Assembly (NCBI GenBank): GCA_944325435.1
Contig: CALVAC010000026.1
Span: forward strand, 1-40,601
Direction of reading: 5' to 3'
DNA from: an uncultured Bacteroidales bacterium
Lineage (GTDB): Bacteria; Bacteroidota; Bacteroidia; Bacteroidales; UBA932
DNA: 40,601 bases
The notes under the pieces are model-generated. The model was not told the origin of the DNA. It saw only the letters and a list, made by a program, of their open reading frames with translations, and ran no database searches. The position numbers and the translations under genes are program-made. This document shows positions 1 through 6,853 of this stretch, piece after piece; position 1 is the stretch's first letter, and each line of letters opens with the position of its first letter.

Positions 1-72
1 TGCCCCTCGACTTGCATGTGTTAAGCCTGCCGCTAGCGTTCATCCTGAGCCAGGATCAAACTCTTCATTGTA
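1..72 (-). rRNA. rrs: 16S rRNA, 5' end only (partial)
   Basis: The reverse complement contains the universal 16S start block AGAGTTTGATCCTGGCTCAG, followed by GATGAACGCTAGCGGCAGGC and the conserved ACACATGCAAGTCGA. The gene runs leftwards out of the window, so only about 70 nt of the 5' end are present. The exact mature 5' end (about position 70-74) is inferred from alignment in memory to other 16S genes. The Bacteroidota-like GATGAACGCTAGCGGCAGGC wording supports the phylum call. Confidence 0.97.
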
Positions 73-199
73 TATTTCTATATGTCTTAGCGATCCATTG
101 ACTCTTCATTTAAATCCTATTAAGGAATTAACGCTACTCTCATTGTTTCTCGGTACTTAGTTGTACTTTTAACCTTGTACTTAAAAGTCTTTCATTATT

Positions 200-209
200 T
201 TCAAAGAAC
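200..209 (-). promoter_or_regulatory. boxA-like antitermination element in rRNA leader
   Basis: On the minus strand the 16S leader carries GTTCTTTGAA, about 130 nt before the 16S start and about 27 nt after the -7 element. A GTTCTTTGA-type block in this place is usual in Bacteroidota rRNA leaders and resembles the boxA element bound by NusB/NusE in other bacteria. The function is inferred from position and similarity. Confidence 0.5.
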
Positions 210-235
210 AGACCGCTTCTTTCCGAAACGGGCTG

Positions 236-266
236 CAAAGATACGCACTTTTTGATTACCTCCAAA
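236..266 (-). promoter_or_regulatory. rRNA operon promoter, Bacteroidota type
   Basis: Read on the minus strand: TTTG (266-263), a spacer of exactly 19 nt, then TATCTTTG (243-236), a full match to the Bacteroidota -33 TTTG / -7 TAnnTTTG promoter. GCAG follows the -7 element. Transcription would start near position 230 and give a leader of about 160 nt before 16S. This is one of the best promoter matches in the window, as expected for an rRNA operon. Confidence 0.85.
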
Positions 267-296
267 CTTTTTTGTGACTTTTTTGAAATTATTTTC

Positions 297-304
297 TACT
301 TTTG
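297..304 (+). promoter_or_regulatory. Probable -7 element for the chromate transporter genes
   Basis: TACTTTTG followed by GCGG fits TAnnTTTG and lies 26 nt before the ATG at 331. A TTTG at 271-274 lies 22 nt upstream, slightly wider than the usual 19-20. The element sits back to back with the rRNA promoter on the other strand. Confidence 0.5.
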
Positions 305-330
305 CGGCGTAATCGTTTCTGGACGGTGAT

Positions 331-945
331 ATGACAGAGGAAAAAGACATAGAAAAGGCGACATTTTTCAAGATTTTCATGATCTTCGCCAAGATCGGGG
401 CTTTCACCATTGGCGGCGGGTATGCGATGATTCCTCTGATCCAGAATGAAATGGTCAGGAGGGGGTGGCTGGATGAGAAGGAGTTCCCTGATCTGATAGC
501 ACTCTCGCAGACAGCTCCGGGCATACTTGCGGTCAACATTTCCATCTTTGTGGGCTACAGGCTGCGCGGCACTATGGGCAGCGTGGTGGCGACTCTCGGA
601 AGCATTCTCCCGTCTTTTCTGATAATCCTTGTGATTGCGATGGCTTTCACCGGCTATCAGGACAATCCGGTCGTAGTGCGTATATTCAAAGGTGTCAGGC
701 CGGTGGTTGTAGCTCTCATCGCCGCCCCGATGGTCAGGATGGCGATGAAGAACAACGGGAAATGGTGGCACTGGGCAATAATGCTTGCCTCTCTGGCGAT
801 GACGGCATTCCTGGACATTTCACCTATATATATTATGCTGTGCGTGATAGTCGTGGCAGCAGCAGTCACGATATATAACGACAAACGGTATAAGAGGAAG
901 ATGCATATCAAGGAACTCAAGAAAAGGAAGGAGGAGGGGAGATGA
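331..945 (+). CDS. Chromate transporter family protein, N-terminal-type half
   Basis: A 204-residue integral membrane protein of the ChrA family (CHR). It shows the two family hallmarks: FTIGGGYAMIPL near residues 25-36 and SQTAPGILAVN at 59-69, followed by hydrophobic segments. ChrA proteins export chromate, probably by anion antiport. Many family members are found in bacteria without obvious chromate exposure, so the physiological substrate here is uncertain. Full-length ChrA is about 400 residues with two homologous halves; here each half is its own gene (short-chain CHR pair), the second starting within the stop codon of this one (ATGA overlap at 942-945). The start at 331 is the first ATG after the -7 element and is close to the first hydrophobic segment. 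Confidence 0.85.
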   Translation: MTEEKDIEKATFFKIFMIFAKIGAFTIGGGYAMIPLIQNEMVRRGWLDEKEFPDLIALSQTAPGILAVNISIFVGYRLRGTMGSVVATLGSILPSFLIILVIAMAFTGYQDNPVVVRIFKGVRPVVVALIAAPMVRMAMKNNGKWWHWAIMLASLAMTAFLDISPIYIMLCVIVVAAAVTIYNDKRYKRKMHIKELKKRKEEGR

Positions 946-1490
946 TATATCTGGAGCTCTTCATGACTTTCTTTGTCATAGGCATCTTCACCATAGGAGG
1001 CGGCTATGCCATGCTGTCTATCATCCAGGCCCAGGTGGTGACTGTCCATAACTGGATAGATGAGCAGGCATTCACGGACATTATCGCCATCTCGCAGATG
1101 ACCCCGGGGCCGATAGGTATCAACAGCGCCACATATATCGGGTACAGCGTACTGCATGCGACGGGCGCCTCTGAATTCCTGTGTGTGCTCGGATCGTTCA
1201 CCACGACAGTGGCGGCGGTTCTCCCTTCGTTCATCATAGTGCTGTCTCTGTGCCATGTGTATGCGCGTTTCAGCCGCAATACAGTCTTCGAGGGAATAAT
1301 GTCTTGGCTGAGACCGGCTATCATAGGTCTTATCGGTGCTGCTGCCATTGTGCTGATGACACCGGACAATTTTGTAGACTGGACCAGCTGGATGCTGTTT
1401 CTGGCAGCGTTCTTTGTCTCTCTTGTGCTGAAGGCGAACCCTATACTCGTGATAATCGCCGGAGGAGTCGCGGGATATTTCCTTTATTGA
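942..1490 (+). CDS. Chromate transporter family protein, second half
   Basis: A 182-residue membrane protein homologous to the gene before it. FTIGGGYAM lies at residues 16-24 and SQMTPGPIGIN at 51-61, matching the GGGYAM and SQxxPGxxxxN boxes of the CHR family. Its ATG overlaps the upstream TGA by 4 nt (ATGA), a translational-coupling arrangement, so the two halves are probably made in equal amounts and assemble as a heterodimer equivalent to a fused ChrA. The substrate is inferred from the family only; chromate or another oxyanion such as sulfate is possible. Confidence 0.85.
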   Translation: MIYLELFMTFFVIGIFTIGGGYAMLSIIQAQVVTVHNWIDEQAFTDIIAISQMTPGPIGINSATYIGYSVLHATGASEFLCVLGSFTTTVAAVLPSFIIVLSLCHVYARFSRNTVFEGIMSWLRPAIIGLIGAAAIVLMTPDNFVDWTSWMLFLAAFFVSLVLKANPILVIIAGGVAGYFLY

Positions 1491-1520
1491 TGATGCCGGA
1501 GCCCCTGTAACAGAGATTTC

Positions 1521-3191
1521 ATGGACTGGATAAACAGCATATTTACCGAGCAGACATTCACCCAGGCTATCCTGGTGCTTTGCATTATATGCGCAGTAGG
1601 CCTTGCACTGTCCAGGATCAGGCTGTGGGGCATATCGCTCGGGGTGACTTTTGTCTTCTTCACCGGTATCCTTGCCGGACATTTCGGCATCATGATCAAC
1701 CAGGACATGCTGCTCTTTGCCCAGAATTTCGGTCTTGTGCTGTATATCTACTCACTCGGGGTCCAGGTCGGGCCGGGTTTCTTCACATCTTTCAAGCAGG
1801 GAGGGGTGAAGTTGAACATCCTGGCTACCAGCCTGCTCGTGCTCGGTTCCGCGATGGCTGTCGCCCTTGTGCCTCTGACCGGCATCGGACTTCCGGAAAT
1901 GATGGGGCTTCTCTGCGGGGCGGTAACGAATACCCCGATGCTCGGGGCTGGACAGCAGACCCTGCTGCAGATTGAGCCGGGGAACATTGATGGGAGCAAC
2001 GAGATGGCTCTTGCATGCGCCGTAGGATATCCGTTCGGAGTCATAGGTGTGATTCTGGCCGTGATTGTACTCAAGGCCATGTCCGGCAAAGGCCAGGCCG
2101 GAAGCCGGCATAAGGATGACAGTCTCGAGAATACGTTCGTGGCGGAATATCATGTCAGCAATCCGGCCGTATTCGGACGCAGCATAAAGGATATCATGCC
2201 TCTCTCGGGACGCAGGTTCGTGATTTCCAGGGTGTGGAAAGATGGCAAGGTCAGCATCCCGGCATCCGATACGGTGATAGACAAGGATGATCATCTGCTG
2301 ATAATTTCAGGGAAGCACGATGTGGATGCGATAAGGACACTGTTCGGGGATCAGGAGAACATAGACTGGAACAAGAAGGACATAGACTGGAACTCGATAG
2401 ACAGCGAGCTGGTGTCCCGTCATGTACTTGTCACGAAACCGAGCCTCAACGGCGTGAAGCTCGGATCTCTCCGGCTGCGTAACTCATACGGCATCAACAT
2501 CACAAGGGTCAACAGGGCAGGAATCGACCTGCTTGCATCCCCATCCTTGAGACTGCAGCTGGGAGACAAGTTGACGATAGTGGGGGAGACCAAGGCGATA
2601 GACAATGTCGCGACCATTCTCGGAAACCAGGAGAAACAGTTGCGCAACCCCAATCTGTTCGCGATTTTCATCGGCCTGGCCATAGGCTTGATAATAGGGT
2701 CGATACCGTTCACCATACCGGGGATGAGCATGCCCGTGAAGCTCGGGCTTGCCGGTGGCCCGATCATGACGGGAATCCTGATGGGTGCGTTCGGGCCGAG
2801 ATTCCACCTTTCCATATATACGACCCGCAGTGCAAACCTTATGCTCCGCCAGCTCGGACTTATCATCTATCTCGCCGGTCTCGGTCTCGGAGCCGGCAAG
2901 GATTTCTTTGAGACTGTCTTCCGGACAGAGGGTCTTGTATGGATAGCCGTCAGCTTCGCCCTGGCTGTGGTGCCTGTGCTTATAATCGGCTTCATCGCCA
3001 TGAAGTGGACAAAGGTGGATTATGCAGGCAGTGTAGGAATGCTCTGCGGAAGCATGGCGAACCCTATAGCCCTGGACTACGCCAACACGACTGTCGAGGG
3101 GGATGAGCCATCCGTGGCATACGCGACAGTCTATCCTTTCTCCATTTTCCTGAGGGTGATATCGATACAGATTATCCTGCTGATATTTTAG
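1521..3191 (+). CDS. YidE/YbjL/AspT-type transporter with two RCK_C domains
   Basis: A 556-residue membrane protein with the AspT/YidE duplication layout: N-terminal membrane half (about residues 10-185), two cytosolic TrkA-C/RCK_C domains (about 205-275 and 290-360, each with a GDxL- or DDHL-type core), and a second membrane half (about 375-556). Glycine-rich segments such as the one near YIYSLGVQVGPGFF recur in the second half (IIYLAGLGLGAGKDFF), as expected of the internal repeat. Family members are thought to be anion or amino-acid antiporters (AspT exchanges aspartate and alanine); RCK_C domains usually sense small ligands. It follows the ChrA pair by 30 nt on the same strand, so co-transcription is likely. 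The substrate cannot be read from the sequence. Confidence 0.85.
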   Translation: MDWINSIFTEQTFTQAILVLCIICAVGLALSRIRLWGISLGVTFVFFTGILAGHFGIMINQDMLLFAQNFGLVLYIYSLGVQVGPGFFTSFKQGGVKLNILATSLLVLGSAMAVALVPLTGIGLPEMMGLLCGAVTNTPMLGAGQQTLLQIEPGNIDGSNEMALACAVGYPFGVIGVILAVIVLKAMSGKGQAGSRHKDDSLENTFVAEYHVSNPAVFGRSIKDIMPLSGRRFVISRVWKDGKVSIPASDTVIDKDDHLLIISGKHDVDAIRTLFGDQENIDWNKKDIDWNSIDSELVSRHVLVTKPSLNGVKLGSLRLRNSYGINITRVNRAGIDLLASPSLRLQLGDKLTIVGETKAIDNVATILGNQEKQLRNPNLFAIFIGLAIGLIIGSIPFTIPGMSMPVKLGLAGGPIMTGILMGAFGPRFHLSIYTTRSANLMLRQLGLIIYLAGLGLGAGKDFFETVFRTEGLVWIAVSFALAVVPVLIIGFIAMKWTKVDYAGSVGMLCGSMANPIALDYANTTVEGDEPSVAYATVYPFSIFLRVISIQIILLIF

Positions 3192-3206
3192 CGATTCCGC
3201 TAAAAT
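3185..3206. terminator. Bidirectional terminator between convergent genes
   Basis: TTTTAGCG, a 4-nt loop, then CGCTAAAA (3186-3205), with an A-T pair extending the stem to 9 bp. The A and T runs in the stem give a U-tract on either strand. The hairpin covers the stop codons of both convergent genes (TAG at 3189-3191, and on the minus strand TAG at 3202-3200), which are only 8 nt apart. Confidence 0.65.
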
Positions 3207-4753
3207 CGCTCCTTGTCAGGCTTCTGTCTGACAATCAGATAAGCAAGGACAAGATATACTGCTATCAATGCAGTGTGCACGGCCAGTCTGGCAATGACGG
3301 ACCCTGCGGAGGAAGCTCCGATGGACACATTTTCGAACAGAAGGCTGTCTATGCCTGCGGAAAGTCCGTATATCCCGAGCATTGCCGCAAAAATCATCGC
3401 GAGCCTTCCCCATCTGTATGGTATCGGATAATATTTCTGCCCGAGTACTGCGCTGATGATGAACATCACCACATAACTGGCAAGGTGGGCGAATGCGGAT
3501 GCCCAGTAGGAATACCGCGGCATGAAAACCATATTGATGACCATCGTAACGACCAGTCCGGCAAGTGTTATATATATCGCCATACCTGTCTTGCCGGACA
3601 GTTTGTACCACATCGAGACATTGAACAGCATCCCGAGGAACATATAGGAGATGAGCATTATGGGAACTATCCCGATCCCTTCCCTGAAGTCCCTGCCGAG
3701 TATCAGAGAAATGACATCCATATACAGCATGACTCCGAGGAACGCCAGGGCACAGAAAGCCATGAAATATTCCATAACTTTGGCATACAGGGCTTTTGAT
3801 TCCCTGTCCCCGGCCCGTTGGAAGAAGAAAGGTTCAGCCGCGAAACGGAACATCTGTATGAAAAGTGACATTATCACGGAAAGTTTCACTGCGGCCTGGT
3901 ATATCCCAAGACTTGATCTCCATGCTTCGGAGCCTGTGTCAAAGAAACGGAACAGGATCCTGTCCAGAAAGTCATTGATGATGCCAGGCAGGGCTGCCAC
4001 CATAAGCGGAAGCGAATACACCAGCATCTGTTTCAGCAGCCGGCCGTCGAATTCGAAGGAGAACCGTATCAGAGTCGGCAGGAAAAGCAGTCCGCAGACA
4101 ATGCAGCTGACGAAAATCGCGAAGATGACGTATGAGAAATCAGGCGTAGGCGATACGAAATGCAGGAGCCACACATCGGATGGGGTAAGTTCAGCCGCGG
4201 CGATACCGAGGGCGGCCGCCTTTCCGGAGCAGAAGTTCGCGAACGGGAAGAAAAGCAGAATGTTCGCGGTGGTCTCTGTAATGATTTTTATGGTCTTGAA
4301 GATTGCGAACCTGAATGCCTTGTGTTCCTGCCGCAGCTTCGCGAAAAGGATTGCGGTAATGCTGTCTATGGCAAGAATGCCTCCCACATAGACGATGCAG
4401 TTTTCGTATCCTCCGTATCCGAGACCTGAGGCTATCTGCCCTGCGAACGCTACCATCAGCGCGAGAAAAGCCATACTTACTCCCGTGACGGCTGCAAGAG
4501 CATCGGAATACACCGCTTTCGGACTTGTTCCCTCACGGTTTGCGAACCTGAAGCAGCCGGTTTCCAGCCCCAGTACAAGAACTACCTGAAGCACGGCAAT
4601 GTAGGCCATGAATTCCGTGACGACTCCATAGCTTTCAGTGGTCAGGCAACGGGTGTATATCGGGACAAACAGAAAATTGATTATCCTTGCCAGAATGGTG
4701 CTCAGCCCGTATATGGCAGTCTCTCCTGCCAGCTGTTTCAGAGGATTTCCCAT
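3200..4753 (-). CDS. Polysaccharide flippase, Wzx/MATE-like (oligosaccharide repeat export)
   Basis: A 517-residue polytopic membrane protein with about 14 hydrophobic segments. The start (GNPLKQLAGETAIYGLST, then ARIINFLFVPIYTR) is the typical opening of Bacteroidota polysaccharide biosynthesis proteins of the MOP superfamily (PST/Wzx), with the FLFVPIYTR segment in the first helix pair. Such proteins flip undecaprenyl-linked oligosaccharide units across the inner membrane for capsule, O-antigen or other surface glycan. No glycosyltransferase genes are nearby, so it is an orphan flippase, as is common in this phylum. Lipid II flipping (MurJ-like) is a less likely alternative. The start codon lies only 8 nt after a strong -7 element, so the transcript would be almost leaderless. 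Confidence 0.82.
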   Translation of the reverse strand: MGNPLKQLAGETAIYGLSTILARIINFLFVPIYTRCLTTESYGVVTEFMAYIAVLQVVLVLGLETGCFRFANREGTSPKAVYSDALAAVTGVSMAFLALMVAFAGQIASGLGYGGYENCIVYVGGILAIDSITAILFAKLRQEHKAFRFAIFKTIKIITETTANILLFFPFANFCSGKAAALGIAAAELTPSDVWLLHFVSPTPDFSYVIFAIFVSCIVCGLLFLPTLIRFSFEFDGRLLKQMLVYSLPLMVAALPGIINDFLDRILFRFFDTGSEAWRSSLGIYQAAVKLSVIMSLFIQMFRFAAEPFFFQRAGDRESKALYAKVMEYFMAFCALAFLGVMLYMDVISLILGRDFREGIGIVPIMLISYMFLGMLFNVSMWYKLSGKTGMAIYITLAGLVVTMVINMVFMPRYSYWASAFAHLASYVVMFIISAVLGQKYYPIPYRWGRLAMIFAAMLGIYGLSAGIDSLLFENVSIGASSAGSVIARLAVHTALIAVYLVLAYLIVRQKPDKERF

Positions 4754-4761
4754 AATGTCCG

Positions 4762-4793
4762 CAAAAATATTCCATAAAAATCAAAATGGCAAA
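4762..4793 (-). promoter_or_regulatory. Promoter of the flippase gene
   Basis: On the minus strand: TTTG (4793-4790), 20-nt spacer, TATTTTTG (4769-4762), then GCGG. This fits the Bacteroidota consensus well. The ATG at 4753 follows so closely that the 5' leader can be only a few nucleotides. Confidence 0.7.
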
Positions 4794-4821
4794 ATTTTAA
4801 TGGTCCCGTCAGGTCCGGGCA

Positions 4822-4853
4822 CTTGCCTGTTGTCAGTTAATTTTGTATGTTTG
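4822..4853 (+). promoter_or_regulatory. Promoter of nagB
   Basis: CTTG at 4822-4825 (partial -33), 20-nt spacer, TATGTTTG at 4846-4853. The transcription start would be near 4858-4860. An upstream in-frame ATG at 4862 would then have almost no leader, which favours the downstream start at 4907. Confidence 0.6.
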
Positions 4854-4906
4854 TAGGTTGATTGCCTGTGCGGCATGGAAAGATATCCTTAAAACTTGTT
4901 TATATA

Positions 4907-5701
4907 ATGAGACTTATTATTGAAGACACTAACGAGAATGCCGGGAAATGGGCTGCCCGTTACATTGTTGACAAGATCAATGCGCACCAGAAAGTCACAG
5001 ACAAGCCTTTCGTGCTCGGCCTGCCTACCGGATCAACGCCGCTTTCGACCTACAGGGAGCTGATTGCAATGTGCAAGGCGGGCAAAGTCTCGTTCAGGAA
5101 TGTGGTGACATTCAACATGGATGAGTATGTGGGACTTCCGGAGGAGCATCCGGAGAGCTACCATTCGTTCATGTGGAACAATCTTTTCAGCCACATAGAC
5201 ATCAACCCCGAGAATGTAAACATACTCAACGGCAATGCGGAGGACCCTCAGAAAGAATGCGATGAGTATGAAGAGCGCATCCGCAGGGCTGGGGGAATTG
5301 ACCTTTTCCTCGGAGGAGTAGGTGAAGATGGCCACCTTGCGTTCAACGAACCGTTCTCTTCTCTCAGTTCCCGCACAAGGATCAAGACCCTTACCTATAA
5401 TACAAGAGTGGTCAATTCAAGATTCTTTGACAACGATGTGGACAAGGTGCCCCGGCTGGCTCTTACTGTCGGAGTGGGAACGGTACTCGATGCGAGGGAG
5501 GTCCTCATTCTCGCGCTCGGAGAGAAAAAGGCGAAGTCTGTCCAGCAGTGTGTCGAAGGTGCATACAGCCACGCCTGGACCATTACTGCCCTGCAGGTCC
5601 ACCCTAAGAGCATCCTGGTCTGCGATGAAGGGGCGGCCGAGGAGCTAAAAGTCTCCACATACCGTTATTTCAAGGACATAGAGAAAGACAACATAATCTG
5701 A
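4907..5701 (+). CDS. nagB: Glucosamine-6-phosphate deaminase
   Basis: Converts glucosamine 6-phosphate to fructose 6-phosphate and ammonia, the last step of amino-sugar catabolism, in the cytoplasm. The protein from this start is 264 residues, close to the E. coli enzyme (266), and the N-terminus MRLII...[13 protein letters not shown] aligns directly with it. Catalytic residues fall at the same numbers as in E. coli: D72 (in NMDEYVGLP), D141 and H143 (GEDGH) and E148 (FNEP). An in-frame ATG at 4862 would add 15 residues with no family counterpart and lies at the predicted transcript start, so I prefer 4907. The cyclophilin gene follows after 12 nt and is probably co-transcribed. The allosteric GlcNAc-6-P response of E. 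coli NagB cannot be judged from this reading. Confidence 0.97.
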   Translation: MRLIIEDTNENAGKWAARYIVDKINAHQKVTDKPFVLGLPTGSTPLSTYRELIAMCKAGKVSFRNVVTFNMDEYVGLPEEHPESYHSFMWNNLFSHIDINPENVNILNGNAEDPQKECDEYEERIRRAGGIDLFLGGVGEDGHLAFNEPFSSLSSRTRIKTLTYNTRVVNSRFFDNDVDKVPRLALTVGVGTVLDAREVLILALGEKKAKSVQQCVEGAYSHAWTITALQVHPKSILVCDEGAAEELKVSTYRYFKDIEKDNII

Positions 5702-5713
5702 TAATCCTGTACA

Positions 5714-6388
5714 ATGAAAAATATTTTTGTGACATTAGGTGTGCTGGCCGTAGCGGTCATGCTGGCTGTATCCTGCAACTGTTCAGGCAACAAGTCCAAG
5801 GGCGGGAATGCCGATGCCCTGCCGGCCGCAGACACCGTAAAGGCAGATGACATGAATTTCAATCCAGCAGATCTTCCAGAAGAGCCGGTATTCAATATCG
5901 AGACCACGCTCGGGACAATCAAGGTAAAGCTCTACAGCAAGACCCCGAAACACAGGGACAATTTCATAAAGCTCGCACATGAGCATTTCTATGACGGGAC
6001 ATTGTTCCACAGGGTGATAAACGGTTTCATGATACAGGGAGGAGACCCTCTGTCCAAGGATCCGTCCAAGAGAAACCTTTACGGGACAGGTGGTCCAGAA
6101 TATACGGTCCCGGCAGAATTCGTTCCTGAATACACCCACAAGAAAGGTGCGCTTGCAGCTGCACGCAGGGGAGATGCCGCCAATCCAAAGAGGGCATCTT
6201 CAGGTTCCCAGTTCTATCTTGTCCAGGATGAGGTGGCGTGCAGCCAGCTGGATGGACAATACACCGTATTCGGAGAGACTGTAGAGGGACTGGATGTGAT
6301 AGACAAGATTGCCGCCGTCGCGACAGATGGCAGGGACTGTCCTCTCAATGATGTCAGGATAATCAGGATTTACCCAGATCTTGATTAA
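5714..6388 (+). CDS. Cyclophilin-type peptidyl-prolyl isomerase, lipoprotein
   Basis: Catalyses cis-trans isomerisation of prolyl bonds and assists protein folding. It is 224 residues with a lipoprotein signal peptide (hydrophobic stretch, then AVSC with Cys21) and a low-complexity linker to about residue 55. The cyclophilin domain starts at FNIETTLGTIKVKLYSKTPKH. Family motifs seen: FHRVINGFMIQGGDP (active-site Arg and the FMIQGGD block) and SSGSQFYLVQ. The lipobox indicates anchoring in the envelope, probably the periplasmic face of a membrane, so its clients would be exported proteins. It lies 12 nt after nagB; the functional link to nagB is not obvious and may be only shared transcription. 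Confidence 0.93.
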   Translation: MKNIFVTLGVLAVAVMLAVSCNCSGNKSKGGNADALPAADTVKADDMNFNPADLPEEPVFNIETTLGTIKVKLYSKTPKHRDNFIKLAHEHFYDGTLFHRVINGFMIQGGDPLSKDPSKRNLYGTGGPEYTVPAEFVPEYTHKKGALAAARRGDAANPKRASSGSQFYLVQDEVACSQLDGQYTVFGETVEGLDVIDKIAAVATDGRDCPLNDVRIIRIYPDLD

Positions 6389-6405
6389 AAAACTTGTTTT
6401 TAATC
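6383..6405 (+). terminator. AT-rich terminator hairpin after the cyclophilin gene
   Basis: GATTAAAAA (6383-6391), 5-nt loop, TTTTTAATC (6397-6405): a perfect 9-bp stem overlapping the TAA stop at 6386-6388. The T-run lies inside the stem rather than after it, so termination strength is uncertain. Confidence 0.45.
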
Positions 6406-6474
6406 GCAGCGACGGCCTGTTTTGGCACAGGCTTTGCAATATTTCTCAAACGAATAGTTTTTTCATAGGTTAAG

Positions 6475-6570
6475 TTTTAGGTTAGAATTGCGCCGCCCTT
6501 GCGTTGAGAAATGCGAGGGCGGTATCTTGTTTTCCTGCATGGTGTTGTTTCAGGTCAGAACTGCGCCGCC
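6475..6570 (+). repeat. 23-nt direct repeat pair, 73 nt apart
   Basis: The units at 6475-6497 and 6548-6570 differ at only three positions, each T in the first copy and C in the second; both end in TGCGCCGCC. The first copy runs into the left arm of the hairpin at 6493-6522. No coding explanation was found. Confidence 0.6.
6493..6530 (+). terminator. GC-rich hairpin, possible terminator
   Basis: CCGCCCTTGC (6493-6502), 10-nt loop, GCGAGGGCGG (6513-6522): a 10-bp stem with one G-U pair, followed by TATCTTGTTTT. This could be a second terminator for the nagB-cyclophilin transcript or the end of a small RNA. The T-run is interrupted. Confidence 0.4.
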
Positions 6571-6774
6571 GTTTTCGGATCAGAGTCTGGAAATCTCCTC
6601 TATGGACATCCCGGTCACCGCTGCAAAATAATGGAAACCGGAGGGACATGTCAAGACCCGGGGCACATGTTTTTCTCTTTTTGAGTCCGATTTTTCTCTT
6701 TTTTGGAAACATTTCTCTTTTGAGAATATGTTTTTTGACTTTTTGCCGTGTAAACAAAATTTAATTGACATAGA

Positions 6775-6805
6775 TTTGCGATAACCGTTTATTTGTTTAA
6801 ATTTG
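6775..6805 (+). promoter_or_regulatory. Promoter of the BACON/OB lipoprotein gene
   Basis: TTTG at 6775-6778, 19-nt spacer, TAAATTTG at 6798-6805: a full match to the Bacteroidota consensus. Transcription would start near 6811 and give a leader of about 40 nt before the ATG at 6854. Confidence 0.75.
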
Positions 6806-6853
6806 CCCCCGAATGTGGATATTGTTGTAACAATTCGTTAACATTATATTATT

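Larger units (their letters stand above)
6389..6797. other. Gene-poor stretch with small repeats
   Basis: No convincing gene. Short frames on both strands are Arg/Lys-rich or low-complexity with no recognisable family. It holds a 23-nt imperfect direct repeat (6475-6497 and 6548-6570), a GC-rich hairpin (6493-6522), and three T-rich TTTCTCTTTT units about 20 nt apart (6670-6724), before the promoter of the next gene. It may be decayed sequence, or the leader of a small RNA, but nothing here proves either. Confidence 0.6.

Noticed and set aside
4854..4906. Riboswitch or glmS-type element before nagB
   Set aside because: The leader is only about 50 nt and shows no conserved aptamer or ribozyme core.
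6482..6757. Possible small basic protein on the minus strand
   Set aside because: Lys/Arg-rich frame produced by the T-rich tract and repeats; no promoter or homology seen.
6765..6770. TTGACA hexamer before the large lipoprotein gene
   Set aside because: Bacteroidota sigma factors do not use the E. coli -35/-10 pair; a perfect TTTG-N19-TAAATTTG lies in the same place.
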